36,142 nt of DNA from Methylorubrum populi (GCA_020741775.1 DYYG01000065.1:1-36142); one strand, 5' to 3'; counted from the first letter of the stretch, positions 9,792-19,481 are shown. The notes: generated by a model from the letters alone, not told the origin. Translations and numbers: made by a program.

Positions 9792-9968
9792 ATGCCGCTT
9801 CTGAAGCCCGTCATCAGCGCCAGCCTGCTGGCGCTGATGCTTGCCGCCTGCTCCACCGCGCCGGCCGCCCCGGCCCTCGATCCGGTGCCGCCGCCGGCCC
9901 GCCGGCCCGATGCCAAGACGCAGCTCGAATACGGCAACCCGCCCCCGCCGCCGCCCGGCCGGTACTGA
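9792..9968 (+). CDS. Small proline-rich lipoprotein
   Basis: A 58-residue protein. Its signal ends in the lipobox LAAC (Cys20), followed by STAPAAPALDPVPPPARRPD and a proline run near the C-terminus (NPPPPPPGRY). Lipidation at Cys20 would anchor it to an envelope membrane. I chose this ATG because GAGAGGAAAGGG sits just upstream; in-frame ATGs at 9750 and 9771 would add a polar N-terminus that spoils the signal peptide. The family is not recognised. The gene is convergent with panE; a GC hairpin (about 9969-9999) separates them. Confidence 0.7.
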   Translation: MPLLKPVISASLLALMLAACSTAPAAPALDPVPPPARRPDAKTQLEYGNPPPPPPGRY

Positions 9969-9990
9969 TAGGCGGCGGGAGCGGAGCGGT

Positions 9991-10929
9991 TCAGGCCGCC
10001 TCGCGCGCCCGCCGATTCTCGTAGGTCTTGAGATGCGTGAAGACGCGCGCGAGCAGCGGCGTCTCCACGCCCTCGGCGCGGCCGCGTTCGATCAAGTCGC
10101 CGACGATGTGATCGGCCTCGATGCGGGCGCCGCCCTCGATGTCACGCAGCATCGACGCCGTCATCGCCGACCCTTCCGTGGTCAGGATCTTGCGGGCACC
10201 GGCCAGAACCTTCTCGCGCGAACCGTATCCCTTGGCGACCGCCACCGCCTGGCACTCGTCGAGCAACCCCTCGATGAAGGCCTTGCCGCCGGGGGCGGCG
10301 ACGATATCGCCGATGGCTCCGCGCATCAGCGTGGTCGCCCCCGCAAGCGTCGCGAGGAAGACCCACTTCTCCCACATCTCCAGAAGGATCTTGTCGCTGG
10401 TGCGGGCCTGGAAGCGCACGCCGTCCATCTGCGCCTCGATGGCGGCCACCCGCTCGGAGCGAGAGCCGTCGCGCTCGCCGTAGGTCAGGGTGTGAAGCTC
10501 GGTCATCTGCCGGATCTCGCCGGCCGTGGTCAGCGTCGCGACGATGGAGCAACTGCCCCCGAGCACCTTGTCGGCCCCGAAGGCGGCATCGAGCCGGTCG
10601 AGATGGCGCATTCCATTGAGGATCGGCAGCACCGCCGTGACGGGGCCGACCGCCGGGGCGACATCGGCCAACGCCCCGTCGAGATCGTAGGCCTTGGCCG
10701 ACAGGAGCACGCAATCGAACGGACCGGCCGCGGCGAGCCGGTCGGCGGTCACGGTCTGGGGGGCGTCGATCGTCAGGTCACCGACCGGGCTGAGAACCCG
10801 CAAACCCCTGGCCGCCAGCGCCTCGGCCCTCGCCGGACGCACCAGAAAGGTCACGTCGCGCCCGGCCTCCGCCAGCCGCGCCCCGAAATAGCCGCCGGTC
10901 GCGCCGGCTCCGACCACGAGAATACGCAT
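9991..10929 (-). CDS. panE: 2-dehydropantoate 2-reductase (ketopantoate reductase)
   Basis: This 312-residue enzyme reduces ketopantoate to pantoate with NADPH, in pantothenate/CoA synthesis. The Rossmann motif VGAGATGGYFGARLAEAG is at about residues 6-23. SAKAYDL and the LLEMWEKWVFLATLAGAT helix, with its conserved lysine, match the ApbA/PanE family, and the C-terminal helical domain runs from about 175 to the end. The ATG at 10927-10929 has GGAGG a few bases upstream; the open frame extends 18 codons further but lacks homology there. PanE paralogues of other 2-oxoacid specificity exist, so the exact substrate is less certain than the family. Confidence 0.85.
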   Translation of the reverse strand: MRILVVGAGATGGYFGARLAEAGRDVTFLVRPARAEALAARGLRVLSPVGDLTIDAPQTVTADRLAAAGPFDCVLLSAKAYDLDGALADVAPAVGPVTAVLPILNGMRHLDRLDAAFGADKVLGGSCSIVATLTTAGEIRQMTELHTLTYGERDGSRSERVAAIEAQMDGVRFQARTSDKILLEMWEKWVFLATLAGATTLMRGAIGDIVAAPGGKAFIEGLLDECQAVAVAKGYGSREKVLAGARKILTTEGSAMTASMLRDIEGGARIEADHIVGDLIERGRAEGVETPLLARVFTHLKTYENRRAREAA

Positions 10930-11130
10930 CGTCCTCCCCTTCCTCGTTTCGACCTCCATACCGCGAAGCCTCGCGCCCCGCACCCCGTCGCAGCGGGTCC
11001 GTCGAAATCAGCACTCATAACGGAACGAGGTCACCCCGAGCAGCCTGGAGTCCGCTCGGGACAACGGCTAAGCTTGTCTCGACCAGACCGCGCTTGCACC
11101 CCGCATCGGCGATTGCTGGCTTTCGCGGAT

Positions 11131-12039
11131 ATGGTGATGCGCGCCTTCCCTGTTCTCGCCGCCCTGGCCACCGGATTTCTTCCGGGATTGATCTCACAGG
11201 CCGCTTCTGCTGCTGAACGTCAGCCGTTTGAAATCGTGAAGGAGTGGGAGGTCGAGCGAACGATCGGCGATACCAGCGCCAATCCTTGCCTGATGACTTA
11301 CGCTTACGAAGACAAGGAGGACAACAACGCCGCGAATGCTGTGGTGTTCGCGCTGCAGGGCTCGTCGGCGGTGCTGGTTCTGGTCTACCAAGGCTGGGAC
11401 TTCGATAAGGAAGAGCAGGTCAAAGTCCCGCTCTATCTCGACAAGAAGCCGATCAAGGTGAAGACCACGTGGATCGGCGACGGAAAGACGCTCCGGACCC
11501 AGCTGCCCGACAGCGTGGTGCCCGATCTGCTGGCGGCCAAGACCGTGATTCTCCGCTTCGAAGACAGCGATGCGGACTTCAAGATCCCGAACTTCGCGGC
11601 GGGTTACGAGGCCCTGCGGCGCTGCGATGCCGCGCCCGTGAAACCCGTCGCGACGGCGCCGCAGGCCGCTCCGGCACAACCCCCGGCGAGTCCGGCACCC
11701 GCCCCCCTGCCGTCCCAGCAGCGGATCGCAGCCTATATCGTCAGTCTGTCCGTGCAGCGCGTTCTGCGCGAATGCGACATCCCCTCGACGAACAAGGAGC
11801 GGGCCGGGGTCGATGCCCGGATGGCCGCCTTGCAGCCGGAGATGGCGCCGCTCGAAGCCCAACTGAAGAGCGAAATCCAAAAGAACGGCACGCATTGCCC
11901 CGGTCCCGACAAGCAGGCGGAGTTTCAGGCCGTGATGCGCAAGGTGATCGACCTCAGCCCGGAAGAGTTGGTGGCCACCCTGGAGAAGCCGCCGGCCAGC
12001 CCTCCGGCCGCCCCGGCAGCCCCTGATTCCAAGCTCTGA
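11131..12039 (+). CDS. Secreted four-cysteine protein, tandem paralogue A
   Basis: A 302-residue exported protein of unknown function. The signal peptide ends near QAASAAE (about 29). Domain 1 (about 32-168) has W.VER, NPCLMTY, GWDF, VPLYLDKKPI, WIGDGKTLR, PDLLAAK and RRC. A Pro/Ala linker (about 170-195) leads to domain 2, with VQRVLRECDI, RMAALQPEMAPLEA, THCPGPDK and SPEELVATLE. Each domain has two cysteines, which suggests one disulphide per domain. The next gene downstream shares every one of these blocks. Domain 1 loosely recalls IalB-like secreted domains, but I would not assign it. The start is ATG 11131 (GTG and ATG alternatives at 11134 and 11137); upstream frame is antisense to panE. 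Confidence 0.75.
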   Translation: MVMRAFPVLAALATGFLPGLISQAASAAERQPFEIVKEWEVERTIGDTSANPCLMTYAYEDKEDNNAANAVVFALQGSSAVLVLVYQGWDFDKEEQVKVPLYLDKKPIKVKTTWIGDGKTLRTQLPDSVVPDLLAAKTVILRFEDSDADFKIPNFAAGYEALRRCDAAPVKPVATAPQAAPAQPPASPAPAPLPSQQRIAAYIVSLSVQRVLRECDIPSTNKERAGVDARMAALQPEMAPLEAQLKSEIQKNGTHCPGPDKQAEFQAVMRKVIDLSPEELVATLEKPPASPPAAPAAPDSKL

Positions 12040-12052
12040 GGCGCCTCGCGAT

Positions 12053-12076
12053 CCGGGCCTGCGAGAAGAGGCCCGG
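12053..12076 (+). terminator. Hairpin after paralogue A
   Basis: CCGGGCCT (12053-12060) pairs perfectly with AGGCCCGG (12069-12076) across an 8-base loop, 14 bases after the stop codon. There is no T-run, so it may be a weak terminator or an mRNA-stabilising hairpin. Confidence 0.5.
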
Positions 12077-12275
12077 CTCTCACTTCGGTCTGCGATCGGA
12101 GGCAAGCGGAAGCGGAAAGGGGCGATCCCCCCTATGCGCTGCCGATACGCCGAAAAACGCTGTGAGGCATACCTGCTTCACTCTGGTTGCGCTGTGGCGC
12201 ACAAGCTAAGCTTTGCCGGCTGGTCGATCTTCTCGCATTCTGCGGGTTATCGGCCGATCGTCGCGGAGCTGTCGC

Positions 12276-13133
12276 GTGCGCCTGTCATCGGTCTTCGCGA
12301 CGGCACTGGCGGTGACATTGGTCGCGTTCCCGGATCGCGTGCCGGCGGCCACGGCGCTGGAGCCGTTCGAGACCGTCCATGGCTGGGCGGTCGAACGGCG
12401 GGTGGACGGGTCCGGTGCTCCGTCTTGCCGCATGACCCACACGGCACAGGATGCGGCGGGCGAAACGGCCGGGGCCGTGATTGTGGCACGCGGCGGCCGC
12501 TTCCTCACGCTGCTGCTGGCCGACCGGGATTGGGATTTTGCCAGCGGCGAGCGCCTGTCCGTGCCGCTGGTCCTCGACGGAAAGCCGCTGGGCACGAACC
12601 CGGTCTGGACCGGAGACGGCCAGGTGTTGCGCGCGGCCCTGCCGGCGACCTACCTGCCGGATCTGCTCGCGGCGCGGAGCGTGAGCCTTCGCGTCGCGGA
12701 GGCCGACGCCACCTTCGCCATCCCGGATATCGCGGCGGCCTACATTGCCCTGGAGCGATGTGAGTCCGCCTCCGCAAAACCACCCGCCGTCGCGGTCGAG
12801 CCGGCCCTGCCGTCGCCGGCGCGGATGGCCTCGTATACGGTCGGGCTTGCCGTGGAGCGGGTCCTGCAGGATTGCGACGTCGCGGCACAGGCGAGCGACC
12901 GGGCCGCGGTGAGGGCCCGGATGGCGACGCTCCGACCGGAGATGATCCCCTACGAGGCCGCGATCCGCCACGAGATCACGAAGTCCCGCGGATTCTCCTG
13001 TCCCACCGCCGACAAGGAGCAGGCCTTTCAAGAGGCGATGCGCCGCTTCATCGCCATGAGCCCGGATGACCTCGCCGCCGCCATCGACATCCCAAGTCAG
13101 CCTGAGGTGGTGACGCCCGTCAAGAAACCCTGA
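12276..13133 (+). CDS. Secreted four-cysteine protein, tandem paralogue B
   Basis: A 285-residue exported protein and diverged duplicate of the gene upstream. Shared blocks in the same order are PFETVHGWAVER, PSCRMTH, DWDFASGE, VPLVLDGKPL, WTGDGQVLR, PDLLAARSV, ERCES, then VERVLQDCDV, RMATLRPEMIPYEA, FSCPTADKE and MSPDDLAAAID. The four cysteines are kept, while the linker is shorter and many surface residues differ, so the duplication is old. The GTG start has GGAG seven bases upstream and gives a clean signal peptide (MRLSSVFATALAVTLVAF); the frame extends 21 codons further with no signal. Function unknown; an envelope role is inferred from export only. Confidence 0.75.
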   Translation: MRLSSVFATALAVTLVAFPDRVPAATALEPFETVHGWAVERRVDGSGAPSCRMTHTAQDAAGETAGAVIVARGGRFLTLLLADRDWDFASGERLSVPLVLDGKPLGTNPVWTGDGQVLRAALPATYLPDLLAARSVSLRVAEADATFAIPDIAAAYIALERCESASAKPPAVAVEPALPSPARMASYTVGLAVERVLQDCDVAAQASDRAAVRARMATLRPEMIPYEAAIRHEITKSRGFSCPTADKEQAFQEAMRRFIAMSPDDLAAAIDIPSQPEVVTPVKKP

Positions 13134-13134
13134 C

Positions 13135-13172
13135 GCGGTGCCAAGCCGGCGCCTCACACGGCTCGGCACCGC
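13135..13172 (+). terminator. Hairpin after paralogue B
   Basis: GCGGTGCC (13135-13142) pairs with GGCACCGC (13165-13172), with further pairing AGCCG/CGGCT inside. It begins one base after the stop codon. No T-run follows, so the terminator assignment rests on position and stem strength. Confidence 0.5.
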
Positions 13173-13223
13173 ATCGTCGCCAGAGACTGCAAAGACTTTT
13201 TCCGCCGGGGGGGGAAGAATGCA

Positions 13224-13247
13224 CGTTGCAATTAAAATAACGCAACG
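13224..13247 (+). promoter_or_regulatory. AT-rich dyad upstream of the 39-residue membrane peptide
   Basis: CGTTGC and GCAACG flank a 12-base all-AT-but-one spacer (AATTAAAATAAC), about 50 bp before the next start codon. In a genome this GC-rich such an AT island suggests a promoter or operator. No well-spaced -35/-10 pair could be fixed; TTGCAA (13226-13231) and AATATTTTA (13253-13261) are the nearest boxes. Confidence 0.4.
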
Positions 13248-13295
13248 CCCCGAATATTTTATGGTCTTAAGGATGTCTTCCCGGGGGAGGCAACG

Positions 13296-13415
13296 ATGCT
13301 CCACTCACCGTCGACGGACCCGCCGGACTCGGGAGACCGTTGGGTTCTCTCCATCCTTGGCGTGCTCATCGCCTTCGAAGGCCTGATCCTGCTGGTCAGC
13401 CTGATCTGGCTCTGA
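13296..13415 (+). CDS. 39-residue single-span membrane peptide
   Basis: A short gene starts at ATG with a near-ideal ribosome site, GGGGGAGG, five bases upstream. The first 15 residues are polar and acidic (MLHSPSTDPPDSGDRW). The rest is one hydrophobic helix, VLSILGVLIAFEGLILLVSL, ending IWL. A single glutamate sits in the middle of the helix, which may serve a helix-helix contact or a bound partner. Its own AT-rich upstream dyad and the downstream hairpin suggest a single-gene unit. Function unknown. A non-coding chance frame is the alternative, but the strong ribosome site and clean helix argue against it. Confidence 0.65.
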   Translation: MLHSPSTDPPDSGDRWVLSILGVLIAFEGLILLVSLIWL

Positions 13416-13438
13416 CGTTACGTCGCCACGATCCTGCG

Positions 13439-13465
13439 CGCGGGGCCCCAGGACGGGACCCCGCG
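13439..13465. terminator. GC-rich hairpin between convergent genes
   Basis: CGCGGGG (13439-13445) pairs with CCCCGCG (13459-13465), with CCC/GGG able to extend it inward past a one-base bulge. It lies between the small membrane peptide and guaB, which converge here, and could serve both. There is no T-run on either side. Confidence 0.45.
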
Positions 13466-13476
13466 AATGGACCGGA

Positions 13477-14970
<1,494 letters not shown>

Positions 14971-15240
14971 GGAAACCAACTCCGGAGACGGGTGTTGCGC
15001 CGGGCCGGGAAGGTCCAGCCAGCGGGATCGGGTTGGCAGGGGCCAGTATCATGGGCGCTGCGCGCACGCAAAGCCGTCAATCCCCTGTCAGGGCTCTTTG
15101 CGGTGCATGGCTGATCGGCATTTCGCAGCCGTCGAATCTCATCGGTAACGGCAACACACCGTTAACCCTTACGTTCCACGATGAAAGCGGTTCGCCCGTG
15201 TCCTGTCGCGGGACGGCCGGCTGGAGACGAGCCCCTCGCC
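14971..15240. other. guaB-ftsW divergent intergenic region
   Basis: This 270-bp gap must hold promoters for both genes. The one distinctive element is GTTAACCCTTACG at 15161-15173, a TTAACC half-site like those bound by CtrA in alphaproteobacteria, about 75 bp before the ftsW start. A GGTAACGG/CCGTTAACC imperfect dyad surrounds it. I could not place a convincing sigma-70 promoter. Confidence 0.35.
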
Positions 15241-16407
15241 ATGATGTCGCGCGCCGAACGCAGCCCCCTGGCCGATTGGTGGTGGACGGTCGATCGAGGC
15301 CTGCTCGCCGGCCTCGGCTGTCTGATGGTGGCCGGTCTGGTCTTCCTGATGGGCGGAGGCCCGCCGGTGGCCGAGCGCATCGGCCTGCCGACCTTCTACT
15401 TCCTGAACCGGCAGGCGATGTATCTCGCCCCGACCATCCTGCTCATCATCGCGGTGTCGTTCCTCTCGGTCCGGCATATCCGGCGATTCGCGCTCATCAC
15501 CTGGGCGAGCGGCGTGCTCCTCTGCATCCTGGCCGGCAAGTTCGGGCCGGAGATCAAGGGCGCCCATCGCTGGATCCAGTTCGGCTCCTTCGGCCTCCAG
15601 CCCTCGGAGTTCGTGAAGCCCGCCTTCGTGGTGGTGGCCGCCTGGGCCTTCTCGGAAGGCGCCCAGCGCCGGGACATGCCCGGCGGCTTCCTGGCGATCC
15701 TGCTCCTGCCGATGACCATCGTGCCGCTGATCCTGCAGCCCGATTTCGGGCAGACCATGCTGATCACGATGGTGTGGTGCGCCCTGTTCTTCGTCGCCGG
15801 CCTGCACTGGTTCTGGGTGGCCGGGCTCGGCGTCCTCGGCCTGACCGGCGTGTTCGCGGCCTATACCTTCCTCCACCACGTCCGCGAGCGCATCAACCGC
15901 TTCATGGACCGCGATTCGGGCGACAGTTTCCAGGAATTCTGGTCGCGCGAATCGTTCAATTCCGGCGGCTGGTTCGGCACCGGGCCAGGGGAGGGCGTGG
16001 CCAAGCGCCACCTGCCCGACGCGCATACCGACTTCATCTTCTCCGTCACCGGCGAGGAATTCGGGGTGCTGGTCTGCCTGGGCCTCGTCGCCCTGTTCGC
16101 CTACATCGTCATCCGTGGGCTGAAGCTCGCCCGGCGCACCGACGACACCTTCACGAGGCTCGCCATCACCGGATTGACCACGCTCTTCGGCCTCCAGGCC
16201 TGCATCAACATGGCGGTGAATACGCAGCTCATGCCCGCCAAGGGCATGACCCTGCCGTTCGTCTCCTATGGCGGCTCGTCGCTGATCTCGCTGGCCTTGG
16301 GCATGGGCTTCCTCGTGGCGCTCACCCGCAAGCGCCCGCGCACGACGGCGGTGAGCCAGCGCCCGCCCGGCACCACGCCCTCGGCCGTTCCGGGATTGAT
16401 GCAGTGA
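15241..16407 (+). CDS. ftsW: Septal peptidoglycan polymerase FtsW
   Basis: This 388-residue SEDS-family membrane glycosyltransferase polymerises lipid II at the division septum with its class-B PBP partner. About ten membrane spans are visible. The family blocks are GAHRWIQFGSFGLQPSEFVK (about 100-119), LQPDFGQTMLI, the large periplasmic loop carrying NSGGWFGTGPGEG, the DAHTDFIFSVTGEEFG block, and the C-terminal LPFVSYGGSSL. Two ATGs (15241 and 15244) are possible; an in-frame ATG 60 bases further up would add residues absent from usual FtsW. The end overlaps the murG start by four bases, so the two are translationally coupled. The usual upstream partner murD is missing. Confidence 0.95.
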   Translation: MMSRAERSPLADWWWTVDRGLLAGLGCLMVAGLVFLMGGGPPVAERIGLPTFYFLNRQAMYLAPTILLIIAVSFLSVRHIRRFALITWASGVLLCILAGKFGPEIKGAHRWIQFGSFGLQPSEFVKPAFVVVAAWAFSEGAQRRDMPGGFLAILLLPMTIVPLILQPDFGQTMLITMVWCALFFVAGLHWFWVAGLGVLGLTGVFAAYTFLHHVRERINRFMDRDSGDSFQEFWSRESFNSGGWFGTGPGEGVAKRHLPDAHTDFIFSVTGEEFGVLVCLGLVALFAYIVIRGLKLARRTDDTFTRLAITGLTTLFGLQACINMAVNTQLMPAKGMTLPFVSYGGSSLISLALGMGFLVALTRKRPRTTAVSQRPPGTTPSAVPGLMQ

Positions 16408-17513
16408 CCGTCTTCACCCCCCTGGTGCTCGTCTGTGCCGGCGGCACCGGCGGCCACCTGTTCCCGGCGCAGAGCCTCGCCTACGCTCTGAAGGCGCGCG
16501 GCATCCGGGTGGCGCTCGCCACCGATGCGCGGGTCGACTCGATCGCGGGCGATTTTCCGGCGGAAGAGATCGTCACCATCGCCGCCGCCACCCCGTCGGG
16601 ACGCTCGATGCTGCGCCGGGCCGGCGCCGTACTGACTCTCGGGCGCGGCTTCGGGCAGGCGGCCCGGGCCGTGCGGCGGCTCAATCCGGCGGCGGTGGTC
16701 GGCTTCGGCGGCTACCCGACGGTGCCGCCGATGCTCGCCGCGCAGATCCTGCGCGTGCCGACCATCCTGCACGAGCAGAACGCGGTGATGGGCCGGGCCA
16801 ACGGCTTCCTCGCCAAGGGCGCCCGGGTCATCGCCACCGGCTTCAAGGAGGTGCGCGGCGTCCCTGAGAAGGCGACGGCGCGGCGGGTCCATACCGGCAA
16901 CCCGATCCGGCCGGCGGTGCTGGCGGTGGCGGACACGCCCTATCCGACCCTCGACGAGACGTCGCCGCTGCGCCTCCTCGTCTTCGGCGGCAGCCAGGGC
17001 GCCCGTGTCATGAGCGAGGTCGTACCGGCGGCCCTGGAGAAGCTGCCCGACGATCTGCGCGCCCGACTGCACCTCGTCCAGCAGGCACGGCCCGAGGATC
17101 TGACGGCCGTGCAGAACCGGTATCTCGCCATGGGGCTCGGCGGCATCGAGGCGGCGCCCTTCTTCAAGGACCTGCCCGGCCGGATGGCGGCATCCCATCT
17201 CGTCGTGGCCCGCTCCGGCGCCTCGACCGTATCGGAACTCGCCGCCATCGGCCGCCCGGCGATCCTGGTGCCTTTGCCCGGCGCCCTCGACCAGGACCAA
17301 GCGGCCAATGCCGCGACCCTGGCCCAGATCGGCGCCGCGCTCTCGATTCCGCAGGGCGCCTTCACTCCCGACCGGCTCGCCGCCGAGCTGGTGGATCTGT
17401 TCGAGGCACCGCGGAAATTGACCCAGGCGGCCGCTGCCGCCAAAACCGCCCGCATTCTCGACGCCGCCGACCGCCTCGCCGCACTTGTCGTGGAAACGGC
17501 GGCAGCCGCCTGA
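16404..17513 (+). CDS. murG: UDP-GlcNAc:lipid I N-acetylglucosaminyltransferase
   Basis: MurG adds GlcNAc to lipid I at the inner face of the membrane to make lipid II. The 369-residue GT28 protein has the N-terminal acceptor-domain loop GGTGGHLFPAQ (about 12-22) and GFGGYPTVPP. The motif HEQNAVMGRAN follows. The C-terminal donor domain has FGGSQGARV and the UDP-GlcNAc site SGASTVSELAAIGRPAILVP followed by DQDQAANA. The GTG start overlaps the ftsW stop (GTGA), typical of tight coupling. murC follows after 46 bp. Confidence 0.96.
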   Translation: MTVFTPLVLVCAGGTGGHLFPAQSLAYALKARGIRVALATDARVDSIAGDFPAEEIVTIAAATPSGRSMLRRAGAVLTLGRGFGQAARAVRRLNPAAVVGFGGYPTVPPMLAAQILRVPTILHEQNAVMGRANGFLAKGARVIATGFKEVRGVPEKATARRVHTGNPIRPAVLAVADTPYPTLDETSPLRLLVFGGSQGARVMSEVVPAALEKLPDDLRARLHLVQQARPEDLTAVQNRYLAMGLGGIEAAPFFKDLPGRMAASHLVVARSGASTVSELAAIGRPAILVPLPGALDQDQAANAATLAQIGAALSIPQGAFTPDRLAAELVDLFEAPRKLTQAAAAAKTARILDAADRLAALVVETAAAA

Positions 17514-17559
17514 TCCCGTCTCGGGCCCCGCGCGCCCGGGGGCCTCAAAGGTTCGTCAC

Positions 17560-18966
17560 ATGAAGCTGCCCGAAAAGCTCGGCCCCATCCACTTCATCGG
17601 CATCGGCGGCATCGGCATGTCCGGCATCGCCGAGGTGATGGCCGAACTCGGCTACACCGTGCAGGGCTCGGACGCGAACGACAACGCCAACGTTCGCCGG
17701 CTCGCCAAGAACGGCATCCGCACCTTCGTCGGCCACAAGCCGGAAAACGTCGAGAGCGCGGCCCTGGTGGTGGTCTCGACCGCGATCCGCCGGGACAATC
17801 CGGAGCTGATCGCCGCCCGCGAGCGCCGCCTGCCGGTGGTGCGCCGCGCCGAGATGCTGGCGGAGCTGATGCGCTTCAAGTCCTGCGTCGCGGTGGCCGG
17901 CACTCATGGCAAGACCACCACGACCTCGCTGGTCGCCACCCTGCTCGATGCCGGCGATTTCGATCCGACCGTCATCAACGGCGGCATCATCAACGCCTAC
18001 GACACCAATGCCCGCATGGGCGCGGGCGACTGGATGGTGGTGGAGGCCGACGAATCCGACGGCACCTTCCTCAAGCTGCCGGCCGATGTCGCCATCGTCA
18101 CCAATATCGACCCTGAGCATCTCGACCATTTCGGCTCGTTCGACGCGATCAAGGACGCCTTCCGGCGCTTCATCGACAACATTCCGTTCTACGGCTTCGC
18201 GGTGATGTGCATCGACCATCCGATCGTTCAGGATCTGGTCGGCCATATCGAGGACCGGCGCATCATTACCTACGGCGAGAACCCGCAGGCCGATGTGCGC
18301 CTGATCGACATCGACCTGAAGGGCGGCCAGAGCCGGTTCCGGGTGATGATCCGCGACCGCCGCCCCGGCTTCCGCATGGAGATCGAGGATCTGGTCCTGC
18401 CGATGCCGGGCCGCCACAATGCCCTCAACGCCACGGCGGCGCTGGCGGTGGCCCATGAGCTCGGCGTCCCGGCGGAGACGATCCGCAAGGCGCTGGCCGG
18501 CTTCGGCGGCGTCAAGCGCCGCTTCACCCGCACCGGCGAGTGGAACGGCGCGGCGATCTTCGACGATTACGGCCACCATCCGGTCGAGATCCAGGCGGTG
18601 CTGCGCGCCGCCCGCTCCTCCACCGACGGCAATGTCATCGCCGTGGTGCAGCCGCACCGTTACTCGCGCCTGCAATCCCTGTTCGAGGATTTCTGCACCT
18701 GCTTCAACGATGCCGACACGGTCATCGTCGCCCCGGTCTACGCGGCCGGCGAGGCGCCGATCGAGGGGATCGACCGTGATTCGCTCATCGCCGGCCTGAA
18801 GGCGCGCGGCCACCGCGACGCGGTGGCGCTGGATCGCCCGGAGGATCTCGCCGGCATCGTCGCCACCCGCGCCCAGCCGGGCGATTACGTGGTGTGCCTC
18901 GGCGCCGGTACGATCACCCAATGGGCCTATGCCCTGCCGGGGGAATTGGCGGCGTTGAAGGGATGA
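17560..18966 (+). CDS. murC: UDP-N-acetylmuramate--L-alanine ligase
   Basis: This cytoplasmic ligase adds L-Ala to UDP-MurNAc using ATP, the first step in building the stem peptide. It has 468 residues. The N-terminal UDP-binding domain has HFIGIGGIGMSGIAE (11-25). The central ATPase domain has the P-loop GTHGKTTTT (114-122) and EADESDGTFLKL. The C-terminal Rossmann domain contains FDDYGHHPVEI and VQPHRYSRL. ATG 17560 has AAAGG eight bases upstream; 25 more codons are open but overlap murG. After murC the cluster is broken by a 515-bp stretch before murB. Confidence 0.96.
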   Translation: MKLPEKLGPIHFIGIGGIGMSGIAEVMAELGYTVQGSDANDNANVRRLAKNGIRTFVGHKPENVESAALVVVSTAIRRDNPELIAARERRLPVVRRAEMLAELMRFKSCVAVAGTHGKTTTTSLVATLLDAGDFDPTVINGGIINAYDTNARMGAGDWMVVEADESDGTFLKLPADVAIVTNIDPEHLDHFGSFDAIKDAFRRFIDNIPFYGFAVMCIDHPIVQDLVGHIEDRRIITYGENPQADVRLIDIDLKGGQSRFRVMIRDRRPGFRMEIEDLVLPMPGRHNALNATAALAVAHELGVPAETIRKALAGFGGVKRRFTRTGEWNGAAIFDDYGHHPVEIQAVLRAARSSTDGNVIAVVQPHRYSRLQSLFEDFCTCFNDADTVIVAPVYAAGEAPIEGIDRDSLIAGLKARGHRDAVALDRPEDLAGIVATRAQPGDYVVCLGAGTITQWAYALPGELAALKG

Positions 18967-19481
18967 GCCCGATGCGCGAGCATCACCTGCCGGCCGGTTC
19001 AGGCATCAAATCCTCGGCGTCGATGTCGAGGGGCGGTGCGAAACGCTGGTAGTCGCCGGCCCGCCGACGACGGTGATCGTCTCGTTCAAGCGCCTGCTTG
19101 ACCAGCGCATGCTGATGCATCCAGCCCTCCTCATGCTGAGGGGCTGCGCCAGCAGCCTCGAAGCACCTCGCGGCGCTTTCCCGAGACGACCAGTTCTGCG
19201 GGATTGCCGGTCCAGAGCGCTTCGAGGCCAAGCTGACGCTCGGCACCTCAGCGTGAGGAGGGGAGACATGCCAGACAGCATCGGCCGAACAAGCTCTCGG
19301 TGCCTCGATGGTGATGGTGCGTTCGGACGGATCGTCTGCGAGTTGCCGGAAGTTGCTCCGGATCGATGTCTCAGCGTTGCGCGGCATCCGGCTCAAGGCA
19401 CGGGCGGCCGCACGCGCGATCACCAGCCTCCGTCCCACCGCGATCTCCCGCGAGAAGCGATCGACACGAGCGACAGGTAGC
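18967..19481. other. Interruption between murC and murB without a recognisable gene
   Basis: Cell-wall clusters of this type are normally almost gapless, so 515 bp is unusual. The centre is an inverted-repeat element (19125-19263). The flanks keep open frames on both strands, including a 175-codon minus frame (18983-19510) that passes straight through the repeat. That frame ends in a plausible, hydrophilic tail (ALERDDHRRRRAGDYQRFAP) and begins over the murB start. I recognise no family in it. It could be a small gene disrupted by the repeat, or chance open frame in GC-rich DNA. Confidence 0.5.
19125..19263. repeat. Rhizobiales-type palindromic intergenic repeat
   Basis: The left arm (19125-19164) and right arm (19219-19263) are imperfect reverse complements, both reading CCCTCCTCAnGCTGAGG at the outer end and CCTCGAAGC at the inner end on their own strands. 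Each arm also carries its own small palindrome, CTCATGCTGAG or CCTCAGCGTGAGG. Repeats with a CCTCATCCTGAGG core and a CTCGAAG edge are, as I recall, widespread between genes in Rhizobiales. No second copy was noticed in this window. Confidence 0.7.

Noticed and set aside
9841..11130. Long N-terminal extension of secreted paralogue A
   Set aside because: It is antisense to panE and would bury a clear signal peptide that begins at 11131.
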